DNA from: Trichinella spiralis
Taxonomy: Eukaryota; Nematoda; Enoplea; Trichinellida; Trichinellidae
Direction of reading: 5' to 3'
Length of the DNA stretch: 64,000 nucleotides
NCBI GenBank assembly: GCA_000181795.3
Contig: CM012953.1
Coordinates: 6,488,267 to 6,552,266 of the forward strand
Below the pieces are notes generated by a model, which saw nothing but the letters and a program-made list of their open reading frames with translations, ran no database searches and was not told where the DNA came from. How positions within the stretch are numbered: position 1 is the first letter of the stretch; every line of letters starts with the position of its first letter. A program made the position numbers and the translations under genes. Below are positions 35,791 through 48,490 of the stretch, in pieces.

Positions 35791-36990
35791 GAAATTGAAA
35801 TTTATGATTAAATTAAAAGATGATGAGATTTTTATTACAAATTACATATTCTTATTAATTTAATGCCCATGGTTTACTTGCAGAAAAAATGAATTGGATT
35901 TTTATTTCCAGATTGATTTAAATAGCAATGCAGCAGCTGTGTTATATAGTGCACCGCTGAACTATTCATTCATTTAACTGTAATTTTCATTAAATTTATC
36001 ATTTTAGAGTGTTTAGTAAAAATAGATTTAATTGGAAAAAGGCCATTGAAAGAGAATTGCAGCAGGAATGAATGGTACATTTTGAATTAATCAGCAATCA
36101 AAATTTATTCTTCGGTATAAAATACATTTGCGTGACAAAAATGCCTAGATGTGATTTGTTCTCATTTCAATTTTTCCTTCGTGTAATCATCAAATCATAT
36201 TATTGTTTGCTATCTTCTTTTTCCAATCCGTGGACATAGTTGTTTCAGTGTCGGTGTATAGAGTTATTCAACATCACTATACATATAAATATGCAGAGCT
36301 CGTGAACAATAAATTATTCATTCTCAGTCGCAGCAGCACGTCAAACACTCATTCAGTTAGCCTGATTTGAATGCACACTAATGTTCACAAATGCAGCAAA
36401 CGTTAAATCTTTATTTGCAATCATGTGTATTAATCTTCATGTAGCTGCAGTATGTAAACTCATAAAACAAAAAATAACATAAAACTTTCAGGCGTAAAAC
36501 TGGCATATTCTCTCTGAAACGATATCTTTTTTTATAACAACTTCCTTGAATAGAATTTTGGGCCACGGCAGCCATTATTTTGATTTGATATACTGTGAAA
36601 AAAACATCCCGTAATTATTCATTTTATTGTAGAATTTCATTTAAATATTTTGAATGATTTGAATTAAAATATAGTTCCATTTATAATACATGCTTCAGAT
36701 ATACGATTTGCATATGCTGATCTGATTGTTAACATTGTTTCTACATAATAGGTATTATCACCATACTTAGGTAAATAACATCTTATTCTACTTTATTGGA
36801 GCCTCAGAGATAAACAACAATGCAGTACATACTTAGCACATTACACGGAATCAAAACAGTTTATTTCAAATAAATCAGAAACAACTCTCTAAAAAAATTG
36901 AGTATTCATTCACGTGAAACGATTGCCATGTTGAATGGTTAGCATAATTTTACTTGTGTCTAATACGCTTTCACTTTATCAATATCTAAC
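35790..36990. other. Single-copy spacer between duplication copies B and C
   Basis: About 1.2 kb with no clear homologue in the neighbouring copies. Around 36020-36072 an acceptor-like TTTTAG is followed by a short frame (…NRFNWKKAIERELQQE, stop) that resembles a terminal exon, but no partner exon was found. A TATAAATATGC word at about 36282 and an AATAAA at 36309 look promoter- and polyA-like and could be a solo LTR; this is weak. Confidence 0.3.
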
Positions 36991-37945
36991 AGTATTTTGT
37001 TTATTTAGCAGGTATATCAGAAATTATGGTTTTATTTTTGTTATTAAAAAAGCATCTGAAAATTAAATGACGTAAATCAAATATTAAATAGCACTTATTT
37101 ATTTGCAGTCACACATCCCTGCTGTTGATCTATTCAAGGTAAATAATTACGTGCAATTTATATTTGTATTTCTTGGGAAATGTGCAGATTTAAAAAAATT
37201 GGCAGTACATTTGCAAGTGGAAATCACTATTTTCAATTTGTGATATTGTTTTTCGAATGTTTGAAATTTTCAAAATAGCAGCTTAACGCCACTTCTGCAT
37301 ATATTTCTTTTTCGAATTTTGAAACTGGACGCACTGTAAAGCATTTAATTTAATAAATTCAGCTAAACATCAATTATGAATTTAATATATTCATAAAGCT
37401 ATGTTAAATGTGGCGTTAAATGTAAATGCTTATAATTGCAAATGTTCATTTTATGACTGCAAATTATATTTTAAACTTATCAGTTGCATTGTTAATAAAA
37501 ATAGCATCATCCATAAAATTCTAGCTATTAAACTGCGTAGTTAGTTTTTTGGAGAAAAGTTTTCATTGAAAGCTTTATCTAATATTCAGTGTTTATTTCA
37601 TGTGTATTAATTTTTTTCATTATTCATATAATTTTACTCAACATTTGACTTAAAATGTCAAACAAAAAACTAACATTACAAATACAAGCAATACGGCGTC
37701 TAAGATTGCAGTAAACGAAACATAATTTCTATGGTACATGATGAGATCTTACTTATAATAATTCCTCTTTTACTATTACATTTAAATAAACGTATAAATG
37801 CCAATTTTAATGTAAACTAACGTCAGCAACAACGTTATACATAGAAACCAATATCCGTCTGAATATCATTTATACTTAATAAAGCGTGTGTTAAATAAAT
37901 GTTTTTTCTGAAATTAGTAAATATTAAAAAAGCTAAAAAATTATA

Positions 37946-39130
37946 CAGTCGCCCTTGAAATTCGCGGGCTTAAAACTCGCAGATTTTACTATTCGCGGAT
38001 TTTTGATTGGGTGACAGATTTTGAAATAATCAGAGTAAATGGAAAATGTGGTTTATTTTCCAGCATTTTGATGACATTCACATATGGTCCCTTTCAGAAA
38101 AACGGTGAACATAAATGTAGAAGATGAATTTAATTGTTTACTTTCCACTATCAAGCTAAGATCATAAAACAGAACCGGAAATCGCTACATCTTATTTTTA
38201 GATATGACTGTGTATGTATACTGTAGATCTGCAGGTTGAGGGTAAGGTTTTCACTCGTGAGATTCCACTCCATAACAGTAATGATAAAGACTTACGCAAA
38301 TCAGAGGCTAATTAATCACTACTCATAAGAAAAATAAACAAAAATGAATTCAAAAAGAGCTACTGTAAATGAGCGGTTGGTTTGCGGAATGAATGACAAC
38401 TGTCTAACAGACCAACTGACTTTTGGTTCTTCGTCCGTTCTTCATATATATCATGCAGCTGCTGCTGAACGTCAATGAAATCGAACTATACTTGTCAGTC
38501 AAAAATATAAGCATAAAATCATAAAATAATACTTATCAAACAATGATATAAAAAACTGAATCAAATTACAACTCGAAATTTCACGAGTTTTTCGAAAAAT
38601 TAACTTTCGAAAAACTCGTGAAAATTCTGCATGCACTGAAGCAGGTAACAGATGACGCTTTTGAAGCGGATTCAAATATGATTCGCGCGATTAAGCTTAA
38701 GCGTGATTTGGAAATAACTGCGGAATCATATCATCGAATTCTCAATAAAATAAAAAAAAGGAAGAAACAACTTCTGATAACAATGTTTTTCAAAAAAGAT
38801 GCCAAGATAGTCCATTCACTTCTGGCAAGCATGCATGCAGAAACACACTCCCCCCCCCCCTATTAAGACTCTTATATTGTTAAGAATTGCATTGTAGACT
38901 ATTATACGTATATGAATTGCAGACTGTTGTATGTTAAAAAATAAATATATGATAAATACTTAGCTTGCAGATCAATAAACGTTCCTAAATATTCCATGCA
39001 GTTTACACGCAATTGCGTAGGACCATAAGGCAACAGCGAACCGAATGAACAGGAGCGGCATGTATTCGTGAAAGTTTGAAATTCGCGGTTTCCTCTGGGA
39101 CACACAACCGCGAATCTCAGGGGTCGACTG
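37946..39130 (+). mobile_element. pogo/Tigger-like DNA transposon remnant
   Basis: The ends form an imperfect inverted repeat: CAGTCGCCCTTGAAATTCGC on the left and, reading inward from the right, CAGTCGACCCCTGAGATTCG. These match Tigger/pogo termini. A TA precedes the left end; the right flank reads TG, a changed TA. The plus strand at 38618-38866 has an 82-codon frame ending near LLITMFFKKDAKIVHSLLAS, reminiscent of the C-terminal region of pogo-type transposases, where a K-x-F-F-K element is common. The catalytic DDE part is not recognisable, so the copy is dead. The same site is empty in copies A and B. A run of 12 C residues occurs at about 38851. Confidence 0.8.
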
Positions 39131-39368
39131 TGTATCTTGTTAACCTTATTTACAAATGTTACGTTTAGAATTATGTAATTGGAAGTGATAACTTGGGTGG
39201 TTAATTAAACTTTTTCTTTTATTAAATGAATAATATTAAATATTTATCTGCTGAATAGCGTAATCATTGAATTCATTCAATTGACACATACAATATTGAA
39301 AACAAACAAAATGTAACATATTTAAAGCCACGAGTAACAGAAAATTTCACAGTTGAGCATCTGCGACA

Positions 39369-40326
39369 ATGTTCATCACGTTTATTTTTCTTGCGAACAT
39401 ACTGCTTCTTGTGCAGCCAGCGGCAAGTTACCTATATGGTGGAACCTCCAACGACGTAATTAATATACAAGGTATTTTGTAAACATATTACCTTTAAATT
39501 ATTTAGGAAATTCGATTAATGGATGAGTGTAGCTATTTACCACACATAGAAGAACGCTTAGGGCAAGATGATTATTTTACGTTATTGGATCAGTGCGTTC
39601 AAGAACGGTAAAATTGACCATCCTTTTAATTCATTTTATACTCCTTTTGCATTTTCTTTGTAAAGTTGCCTTTTTGCAATTCAAATACATTAAATTAATT
39701 TGATATAATTATTGCGTATCAAAAAAGTCACAATCAATAACATAATAAGTTGTTTAAGATGTAAAATTAATGTCGTCAATAATATTTCTGTTTTAAAGTT
39801 CAATTAAATCACTGAAATTTATTATATAGCCATATTAAATGTAGAATATGTCTAATATATATTTGAAATTGTTCATTTGATAATATCCATGAACATAAAT
39901 TCTTAGCAGAGTATGCTATTAATAAAAAATCAGATAACATAATTTTCCTAATTCATATGCAATATGGTATCAAACTGATAGAGCTGTTGGACAGTAAATT
40001 TCACTTTTGCACAACTATTTGTTTTTTCAGAGAAGTAGAATTTCCTTGTTATTTATATTTTTAGATGACTGAATAAATATCATAAAACTATTCAGCAAGT
40101 GAATTTCATTTCCCTCGTAATGGGAAGTTAAACATCAAAATTTGAAATATTTATACAGTATTACCAAAATGAATAATTTGCGCACGTGTATTTATATATT
40201 ATTTTCAACCGACTAAGAGCAACAATTTTTATTTGAATTCAATCGATTATAATGAAATCATTTTTATATAAAAATATATGCTGAAATATTTTCAGACTTG
40301 CACAAAAAGCCGCAGGAAGAAGATAA
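39369..40326 (+). CDS. Secreted two-cysteine peptide, copy C
   Basis: Exons 39369-39455, 39507-39607 and 40296-40326 join to 72 codons plus TAA. The signal peptide is almost the same as in A and B (…LLLVQPAAS). The mature part differs at about one third of positions but keeps the EIRLMDEC start, the second Cys 22 residues on (DQC), and acidic/aromatic spacing. Its tail is LAQKAAGRR, ending in G-R-R, a canonical amidation signal at the very C-terminus, whereas A and B end LGRRVA. Exon sizes and intron phases are conserved (exon 2 is 101 nt in all three). Many of the substitutions are non-synonymous while the signal peptide is constant, a pattern seen in peptide families under diversifying selection. 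The function is unknown. Confidence 0.7.
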
Positions 40327-40723
40327 GTAAAGCCATCAAGAATCGATGATTTTGCTTCAAGGAACAGCATTATGAGAGTTTTTTAAATTGAAATAAATGA
40401 AATTGATGAAATAAATTTATCAAAAAATCAAGATCTGTTACTATATTCGTAATAAATAACAATGCAGTATTTTTAGTTTTTCAATATTTAAAGCGTATGC
40501 CGCACAATCTTTACTGCAATGAAAAATGTAAAAACCTAAAAATGGACATTGGCAACTATGATTATCCACATAATGGGATATTGGAAAGAAATTTTATTTT
40601 TTCTATCATGAAAAATGATCTCTTTTAAAAGTAATGAATGAACCATTCTTTTTGAAATTTAAAAATACAATGAATTTATGTTTTATTAAATAAATCGTGT
40701 ATAATCGTGCATAAGAACACATC

Positions 40724-43700
40724 TCAATCATATATACATTTATGGCCGCAACCTGTTGGGCATGAACTGTGACTTCGAAACCAGCTTTCAATATGATTTA
40801 AATGCCCTCCATGCATACAACCTGGACACCATAAAAATAAACCACGTATTGTTTCTTCACTGTGAAAGTAAAATGTTATGTTTTTTTCATATAATATCCC
40901 AAAATATGTTTCACCGCTTACCATACTGAGCAATTCTGCAATGGCCGCTGACAGGTATTGCAAAGCCAACCCCTGTCAAATGCTGGGCTTTCACAATGAG
41001 GACAGAAAATTATTACCTTGTTTTTTGACTGGTTGACATTCCTGTATGGTATTGTTGGACACATTTTCATCACTTCCGCTGCTGTACTATACTGCTCACA
41101 TCTTCTAAGTAATTCTAAACATATTTGATATTTGTAAACATGAAAGGTTTGATCTTATAAATGCATACCTGTGTATGCTAGTAGCCATTCTGTTTTCGTT
41201 TCTTTTCTTACCATGGCTTTTCCAAGTTTGCCAAGAGAAAGCACCATCGTTGCTCCCATTTGTACATTTGCCTAACATTAAAAATTAAAATATCATTATT
41301 TTGCTGCCTTCACTCACAAATTTACCCAATTTTCCACAAAATGATGAATAATTTTCTGCAGCAAAAGCATATAATCAAACCATCTAATGATGACAAGATT
41401 TCCATCGACTGTAAGGTGAATGAAATGCGAATTGTATGAACTGCCCCAACTTCTAGTCAACTGGTTAAATATTGAATCAAAATCCATCTTCAACCAAGCT
41501 GATTCATCACGACACTGTTGCTTCGCAAGCGTTTCTTCAGAAGCACCAAAGCCTTCAGAAGAAACATCTATTTGGGAGCTGAATTGTTGAAAACTCAGTT
41601 GCTGTTCAAATGCTAATTTAATATATAAAAATCTTTCTCACTCTGGCAACTTTTCATCTTCAGGTCGTCGTGCTGAAGGAGGTGCATATGTTTCTCTTTC
41701 AAAATCATCGTCAAACAGCCTGCCAAAGCACGCAATAAAATGGTCATATTCGCCTACAATCTTGCCTCCGTAAAAAATTCCACTTTTCATCTATCATTTT
41801 TCACTTTTTACTCACTTTGATCACCTTGATCACTTTGCGTCGATTCTAAATAAAAATCAGTAAACAAATCAGATGCTATCTGATTAAATTCTCTTCATTT
41901 AAACTACAAATGCAGATAGCAGAATATAGTAAGACAAACTTATTTATTTATTTATTGCAATGCAATATTTTCCAAAGAAGCTCATATTATTTTTCATGTT
42001 GCCAAAATTATTGCATATAATAACACAGCATACCAGAGCTCCCCTGGCAAGATGCTTTAGTGCGAAGCCAAGCACGGCGGAGGTTGACCAAAGTCAAATG
42101 ACCAGAAATGTAAAAATCTTTCAGCATGAGCCACGTATGAGATTCCTAATAACTCGTTGATGTTTTTGTTAATTAAAAACTATTTGAATTAAATTAAATT
42201 AAATCAACAAACTCGTCTTCTTTTTAATTTCAACGCAACGTTGGCATTATGTTGGCACAGATCTGGAAAACAATAATCAGTGAGGTGATATTCTTCGGCA
42301 AAAATTTTGAATTGAGCAGGTGTAATCTATGCACAAAATGTTAATTTCAATTATAAATCGAAATTTTCCATGTAGTAGTAATTACGTAAGTTTTCTTATT
42401 TTTGTAAAATTGACTATTCAAAAGATGAAAACAACTTCTTCGTGGTCCTACAAAATAGCTACTTGATCTATCTTCTCCATCATCCGCCGTAGAACTTGCA
42501 ACCTCAAGTTTCTCGTTTAAAAAGTGAGAATCGTCTAAAATTACACTTCATAATAAATATTTTTTAAATTAAATGTAAAAAATGCACATTCGCTTACAAA
42601 CGTAAAGAATATCCCCATTTATCCTGAAATTTATTGCCACTGGACTAAGATGTTTACAAGGTTGATAAGCATTTTTTGCGTTATTCCAAATCAAAGAACC
42701 ATTTGTAGAAGCAGACAACAGACTGTCAGAATTAGGCTTCCATTGAAAACCTGCATGTTTAAATCGAATGAATAAATGTATCAGTGCGAACTTTTAGAAC
42801 AGAATTTAAATGAATGTTCATAAAACACAAATTGAAACCTTTTACTGGAGAGGTGTGTTCCAAGAAAACAGCGTAAGGTAAGCATGGACGCTGAATATCC
42901 CAAACTTGTATTTCAAAATCTGTCGTCAACGTCGAGCTAGCTATTTGTGTTCCTTTTAAAGGATTCCAATGGATCTGACCAACCGGCGCTGATGTGACTA
43001 TTGAATCTTCAAGCTTCGTCTTTGTACTCTGGTATTCCCATATCTGAAATTAAAACACTATGCAAATGAATTTTATGCAAAATAAAAATGCCGACCAAAC
43101 CTGAATGATTTTGTCTCTACCACCTGTAGCAAAGATGTTTTCAACTAATGGATTAAAATCCAAAGACAACACCGGCCCACCATGAGCAGTGAACAATTGG
43201 ACAGGCTTTGCTGGCTTTCGCACATCCAAAAATTTCACCATCCCATTGTCATCAGCCAAAGCAAGCAAAATGTGAGAATTGTAAGCAAATTTGACATCTC
43301 GAACATGGGCGCCTCCACTGAAAATATTCAAAACTGACATTAAATATCATTAAAATATTCTGAAAATTCGTGTTTAATATGTTTAATTTTTAACTTTTCA
43401 AATGTAAAAGCAGAACGCTCTTGGCGGAGGTCAAAAAATAGTACGCAATCGTCGCGAGTTGCGCTGAGCAAATAATTCGGCTTGGAATGATGAAAGCAAA
43501 CTTTCATAGCATATTGCTGTTTTGGTCGGATTATTCTTTCTTAAAAAACAATACCAATTAGAAATCATTGATTCACAGCGTCAACCTTCTCACCAACTCT
43601 GTTTACTTCAGAACGTGATAAATTCCATAGTGCGATGTATCCAGTGCCAGTTGCAGTAGCAATTCTGTTCACTAAAAAACAAAAAAATACGATGTAACAT

Positions 43701-44817
43701 TTTTGTTAATTTTATTTTATATCATTTCATTTCACAACTTCATTTAACAGATATAATAATTTCAATAATTAGAAATATTCATCAGTTCAACATTGAATCA
43801 CACACAAATGATACGTACCTTCTACTTTATTCCAGCTGACGTCGAGAGATGATGCGAGAGAACGAGGCTGATCGCCAACTTTAAGACTATGCAATTCTCT
43901 GAAATTTTTTTCATCGCTGACATCCACAATCTTCAAAACTTAAAAAGTACTTCGTTTCAATAAAAAATTAACTTCATTCATTTTTAAATTTAACATAAAA
44001 TACGTTTTCAATAAGCACATGATCTTACCGTCGAAAATAATTTTCATAAAAATTGATCATTATTTATCAGTGCATCTTGCATTTAACATAATTCGAAACA
44101 TAATAATATGAAAACAATAAAACAGAACTATGCATTAATATGAAACAACAAACAGAATGACAACAACAAATAAAATTCCAAATACATATACAGCAGACTT
44201 AAAAATCACAATTTGCATACAGTAACTGTAATTGACGTGTAAGGAAATATGAGCCTAAGCAATATTTGAAAGCAACACTTTTACGAGCCTTTTACAAATT
44301 TTGCATATTCATTTCGCTCTGCGTTAGTAGAATAAATAATTTTTACGTGACAAACAATAATTACTGAATACTGAATTAAAAACGAATAGCATCTACGATA
44401 GTTTGTAAAATCATCAGAAATTCATTATATTATATTCATTTTTAAAAAGAGAACACTCATTGACTATTAATTTCTGTTGCATGCAATCACTAATGAAAAA
44501 AAACATAAGAATACATATTGCTGGTGATAAGTTAAAAGTATTCTTTATGTTTTTTGTCGCATATAATAGTGTCGGTTCCGTTTTTTAGAATGCATAATCA
44601 GTAGTTTATATCAAATAAAAATAAATACTCTACAACACAATAAAAGCGAAAAACAGTAATCCTTATTTCAGTGATAAGCATCTGAAATTTAAATATGAAA
44701 ACATTTTACATAAAAAATTTGTCAAGGTTACTCACAATTTTTTCCTGCAACTGCAAGCCTGTTACCGCGACTGTTGAAACTTAATGCATTAATCTGACAC
44801 TCAAATTGTATTTGCAT
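40724..44817 (-). CDS. WDR24: GATOR2 subunit WDR24
   Basis: WDR24 is a core GATOR2 subunit at the lysosome that promotes amino-acid activation of mTORC1; its C-terminal RING-type finger has ubiquitin-ligase activity. Many exons on the minus strand read in family order. From ATG 44817 come [20 protein letters not shown], then [58 protein letters not shown] with [13 protein letters not shown], and [14 protein letters not shown] helical middle follows ([14 protein letters not shown]), and at the end [10 protein letters not shown] and [20 protein letters not shown] with CPTGCGHKC, the split zinc finger of human WDR24 (GLFVWCQGCSHGGHLQH, CPAGCGHLC). Intron 1 is about 0.8 kb; the others are short. 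Exon joins at 41790-42220 are unclear. An AG after a TTTCTTC tract lies 5 nt before the ATG. Confidence 0.88.
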
Positions 44818-45277
44818 TATGTCTGAAGAAATGAAATCGCAACTAGCTTATTGCTTAATAGATTATAATAATGACTTTTCGTTTTGGGTAATGTTTAATT
44901 TATCCTAGGTGAAATAATTAAATTTGGATTTACAATGTTGCCCTAATTTATTGTAAGATATGAGTTTACGTACTTTTGCCACCGTTTTTGTATTAAATGA
45001 TAACTGTATGATTTATTAAATAAAAAGAATTCATTCTTTGTAATGCTGAACTCTCTATACTGTATTATAGTATTCTATATTATAAAAAATACAGTATTAG
45101 TAATGGTGTCAGTATTATAAATGAATAAAAAAATATATTCTTAAAACATGATGGTATGAAGTTTACAGCTGTAAGTGTATATGAAATACATCCATTGAAT
45201 CTTGAAAATCAAGGACTTTTCTTGCTGTAGTACACAGTTGAATAAATGTGATATTTGAAAGTTGCGACATTGTATCA
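44818..45277. promoter_or_regulatory. Shared divergent promoter region WDR24/MPC1
   Basis: The 460-nt gap separates two start codons pointing away from each other, so both promoters lie here. No TATA box or named element could be assigned; a TACACAG acceptor-like word is about 40 nt before the MPC1 ATG. Confidence 0.5.
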
Positions 45278-45775
45278 ATGGCGTCTGGAAAGATTCGTGG
45301 TCTTATTTCGTATGTGAAAGCAAATCCTAAAGAATGGCGAGATTATTTTGCTAGTACTCATTTTTGGGGGCCTGCGGTGAATTTTTCATTGCCTTTAGCT
45401 GCATTCAGAGACATGACGCAGAAGCCGGATATAATCAGTGGCCGTATGACATTTGCCTTGAGTTTGTACTCCTTGATGTTTATGCGTTTTGCATGGAAAG
45501 TTCAACCTAGAAATTTACTGCTTCTGTCTTGTCACTCTTTGAATGAAGCTGCTCAACTTATCCAAGGATTTCGCTTTTACAAATTTCATTATGGTTCCTC
45601 TTGTTTTAACAAGTCGGTGTAAGTATTTATTCACTTCTTTTACAATTATGCCTGTGTGTGATTATTTTGATTTAGATCGGAAAGTGGTGAAGATAATGCA
45701 AATGATACTGATGTTGATAATGCAGAAAACTTTGACGACCATCGTAATCGATTGAATACAAATTTTTTTCTTTAA
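45278..45775 (+). CDS. MPC1: Mitochondrial pyruvate carrier subunit 1
   Basis: MPC1 forms with MPC2 the inner-membrane carrier that brings pyruvate into mitochondria. Two exons (45278-45618, 45676-45775) join to 146 codons plus stop. Family blocks are intact: [55 protein letters not shown] and [11 protein letters not shown], covering the predicted helices. The start MASGKIRG is chosen because no upstream in-frame ATG exists. Unlike the roughly 109-residue human protein, the tail is extended by about 35 residues and is rich in Asp, Glu and Asn ([20 protein letters not shown]). Most of this extension is encoded by exon 2, so an alternative end by retained intron (stop just after the exon) would give a family-size protein. 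Confidence 0.94.
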
Positions 45776-46520
45776 AAATTTAACATTTGTGCAATCATTC
45801 ACTTTTTTCCTTTTCTTCGCATGTTACTTGTTTGTTCAGTTATATTGAACGTTGAGAATATTTCATCTCAATGTATCTGAAAATGAACCTTGTTTGCTAT
45901 ACCTCAGAATAATGATATTTCATTAAAAGCACTTTATTCTTAACATATGAAGGTTCAAATTTCAAAAATACAATTCGCATTCATTTGATAATGAAGTAAT
46001 AAATCTAAAATATACGTAATAGTTTCATTAAAATTATATTTATGCAACCTAGATGACAGTTTAGCTTACCGACTAACGAAATAATTTGAATCAAAGTGTT
46101 ATATTACACATTTAAAAATATCGCTTACTGTTAATAATTTGCATGTAAAAATCATTTTTATATAAAATGTAATTTATTAATGCAAAAGTGTGATAAAAAA
46201 ATTCTATTAGTAACAGAATAAAACTGATAAAGAAGCCGCTTATCTTAATGCGTATTTGGTTAAACTAACATGACAGTTATATAAATGGCTAGATAAGATA
46301 AATAGCTGATAGTCGTTATGTATATACGTTATATATGCATCCGTTATATAATTTAATTTTAAGGAACATTGCAATACATTTTAAAAAATGGCCACCGATG
46401 TTTCAACTTTAAATTTCACAATTGCAAGTTTACTGTATTATACTGTAGATGTAGCCTGAGTTTTGTTTTCATATATATCGTAATGCTTTCGTAAGTTGCT
46501 TTGTTGGAAGGAAGACAAAA
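45776..46520. other. Spacer MPC1/RPL7A
   Basis: A+T-rich DNA holding the MPC1 3' end and the RPL7A promoter. A TATATA-rich tract lies at 46318-46345. No gene was seen. Confidence 0.45.
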
Positions 46521-47912
46521 ATGGTAAGGTTTGCTAAAATATTCTTTGGTAAATTTATTATTATTCATGATGATACAGGGTCCTAAAAAAATGCAAAAAG
46601 GGAAAAAGGTGGCTGAGATGCCGGCAGCCTTGAAAAAGAAAGTAGTGGAGCCTAAGAAGAAGCCGAATCCTTTGTTTGAACCTAGACCGAAGAATTTTGG
46701 AATTGGTGCAAAAGCACTTATCCATATTTAGGAAATCTCATTAATACTTAATTTATAATGTTTAAGGGCAAGACATTCAGCCGAAAAGAGATGTGAGTCG
46801 ATTCGTTCGTTGGCCTAAGTACATTGTATTGCAACGTCAACTGGCTATCTTATATAAGCGTCTGAAGGTACCTCCTGCAATAAATCAGTTTCGCTTTGCG
46901 TTAGATCGACCTACAAGTGAATTCTAATCGCTTTGTTATATTTTTAATTTTTTAATTTTGAAGTATTTTAGCATCGCAAGTGTTGCGCTTATTGAGAAAA
47001 TATCGTCCAGAAACGAAAAGAGCGAAATTGAAGCGGCTGAAAAGTCGTGCAGCTAAACAAGCTAAGGGAAAAGAAGACGCACCATCGAAGAGACCACCGG
47101 TAGTTCGTTTCGGCGTTAATACGGTGACAACTTTGGTGGAACAGAAGAAAGCGCAGTTGGTTGTTATCGCACACGATGTAGATCCAATTGAGGTTGGATT
47201 GCATTTTTCATTGCAACAAATTGAATTAAACATATATGCATATATGTATATTATTTATTTAACTATACAGATAATCTTTATTATAACAAAATATTTATAT
47301 GATTTTAAAGTAGTTAAAATAATATATGGAACAACATTTTTGATAACACGAAAGTGATAGTTACATTCAAAAAATGAACTTCAAATATATCTTTTCTGTA
47401 AAAGATAGCGAATTTTTTTATGCTAAATGCAGGTTGATGTTTTATATTAGGGCTATTATGTGCATTCAATAAAATTTATCTGTGAACGATTTAACTTTAG
47501 ATTGTGGTATTTCTTCCCGCGTTGTGCCGAAAAATGGGTGTACCCTACTGCATTATTCGGAGTAAAGCACGCTTGGGTAAAGTTGTGAATCGAAAGACTA
47601 CATCATGTTTAGCTCTGCAGCATATTAATCCGTATGTGTTAACAGTTCAAATTACGCGTATTTGACTTTATTTATTTCAGTGAAGATCGCAATTCATTGG
47701 CGAAAATAGTCGAAGTCGTGAAAACTAATTTTAATGATAGATTTGATGAAGTAATTTTTTATTTATTTTAATTCATATTGTTCTTCATTACTTTGTTTTA
47801 GCTGCGTCGTACTTGGGGTGGTGGACAACTTGGAAACAAGTCTGCTGCTCGTCTGAATAAGTTGGAACGCGCAAAATTGAAAGATATGAAAGAAAAAATA
47901 GATTTCAAATGA
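46521..47912 (+). CDS. RPL7A: 60S ribosomal protein L7a (eL8)
   Basis: A large-subunit ribosomal protein with an L7Ae-type RNA-binding fold. About seven exons: ATG alone (46521-46523) followed by GTAAGG, then [10 protein letters not shown]... from 46579, [25 protein letters not shown]-like [17 protein letters not shown], a [13 protein letters not shown] exon with [20 protein letters not shown] and [48 protein letters not shown], and [15 protein letters not shown] to the TGA at 47912. Order and spacing match the human protein throughout. The first intron directly after the start codon is also known from vertebrate RPL7A. Vertebrate introns of this gene host C/D snoRNAs; the 47190-47500 intron was checked for C and D boxes and none was convincing. 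Confidence 0.96.
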
Positions 47913-48490
47913 ATGTTGCGTAGCAAATAACTACTGCGAATAAAAGTGATGAAATATGATTATTGCATTTATGATGAGCATCGTATAAAGAAACGTGAAA
48001 GCAAAAGCATGAACATGAATACGTAAATATGGATAACAGATATATATCGCAGATACATACATATATATAGGGTTGTGTGTGTGTGTATATATATGAATAG
48101 ACTGTGATTTTGTAAATATTTTTCAAATGTGGGAAATTTAAAGTAAGATGTATAATAAAATTGATCTTTCATAACTAGACAGTATTATTTTCATTATTTT
48201 TGTAATGCATTAGCTTAAGAAAAAACAAGAAAAAAATGAAAATTTTACCAGTCAAGATAATTTTCAATAATGACAGTAACTTTTACTTGAAAATCATTCA
48301 TCATTGCTTACTGTAGTCAAATGCATTTATTGTTAGTTTTGACGAAATAAAAAATTTTTTTAATTTAATCATACGTGGGCTACTTATCATGCATACCTTG
48401 TTTCCTATTTCATTTTTATGAACTGATTATTAATATAACTTTGTATGTACCTTCTTGACATTTGAGGTTAACGTAGTTTTTATTTAGATT
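47913..48490. other. Spacer RPL7A/SUPT4H1
   Basis: Contains a TATATA/GTGTGT simple-sequence patch at about 48055-48095 and AATAAAA-type polyadenylation signals (about 48153). No gene. Confidence 0.5.

Larger units (their letters stand above)
36990..40500 (+). repeat. Tandem segmental duplication, copy C
   Basis: Aligns with copy A from about 28080 and with A and B around the peptide gene. It is the most diverged of the three in coding and non-coding parts. It contains the pogo-like insertion at 37946-39130. Confidence 0.75.

Noticed and set aside
36240-36360. Possible solo LTR (TATA-like and AATAAA words in order)
   Set aside because: No terminal TG/CA inverted ends or target duplication could be fixed, so it is only mentioned in the spacer entry.
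46952-47233. Minus-strand frames of 71-93 codons
   Set aside because: Antisense of an RPL7A exon.
47190-47500. Possible intronic snoRNA in RPL7A
   Set aside because: No paired C (RTGATGA) and D (CTGA) boxes with a terminal stem could be found by eye.
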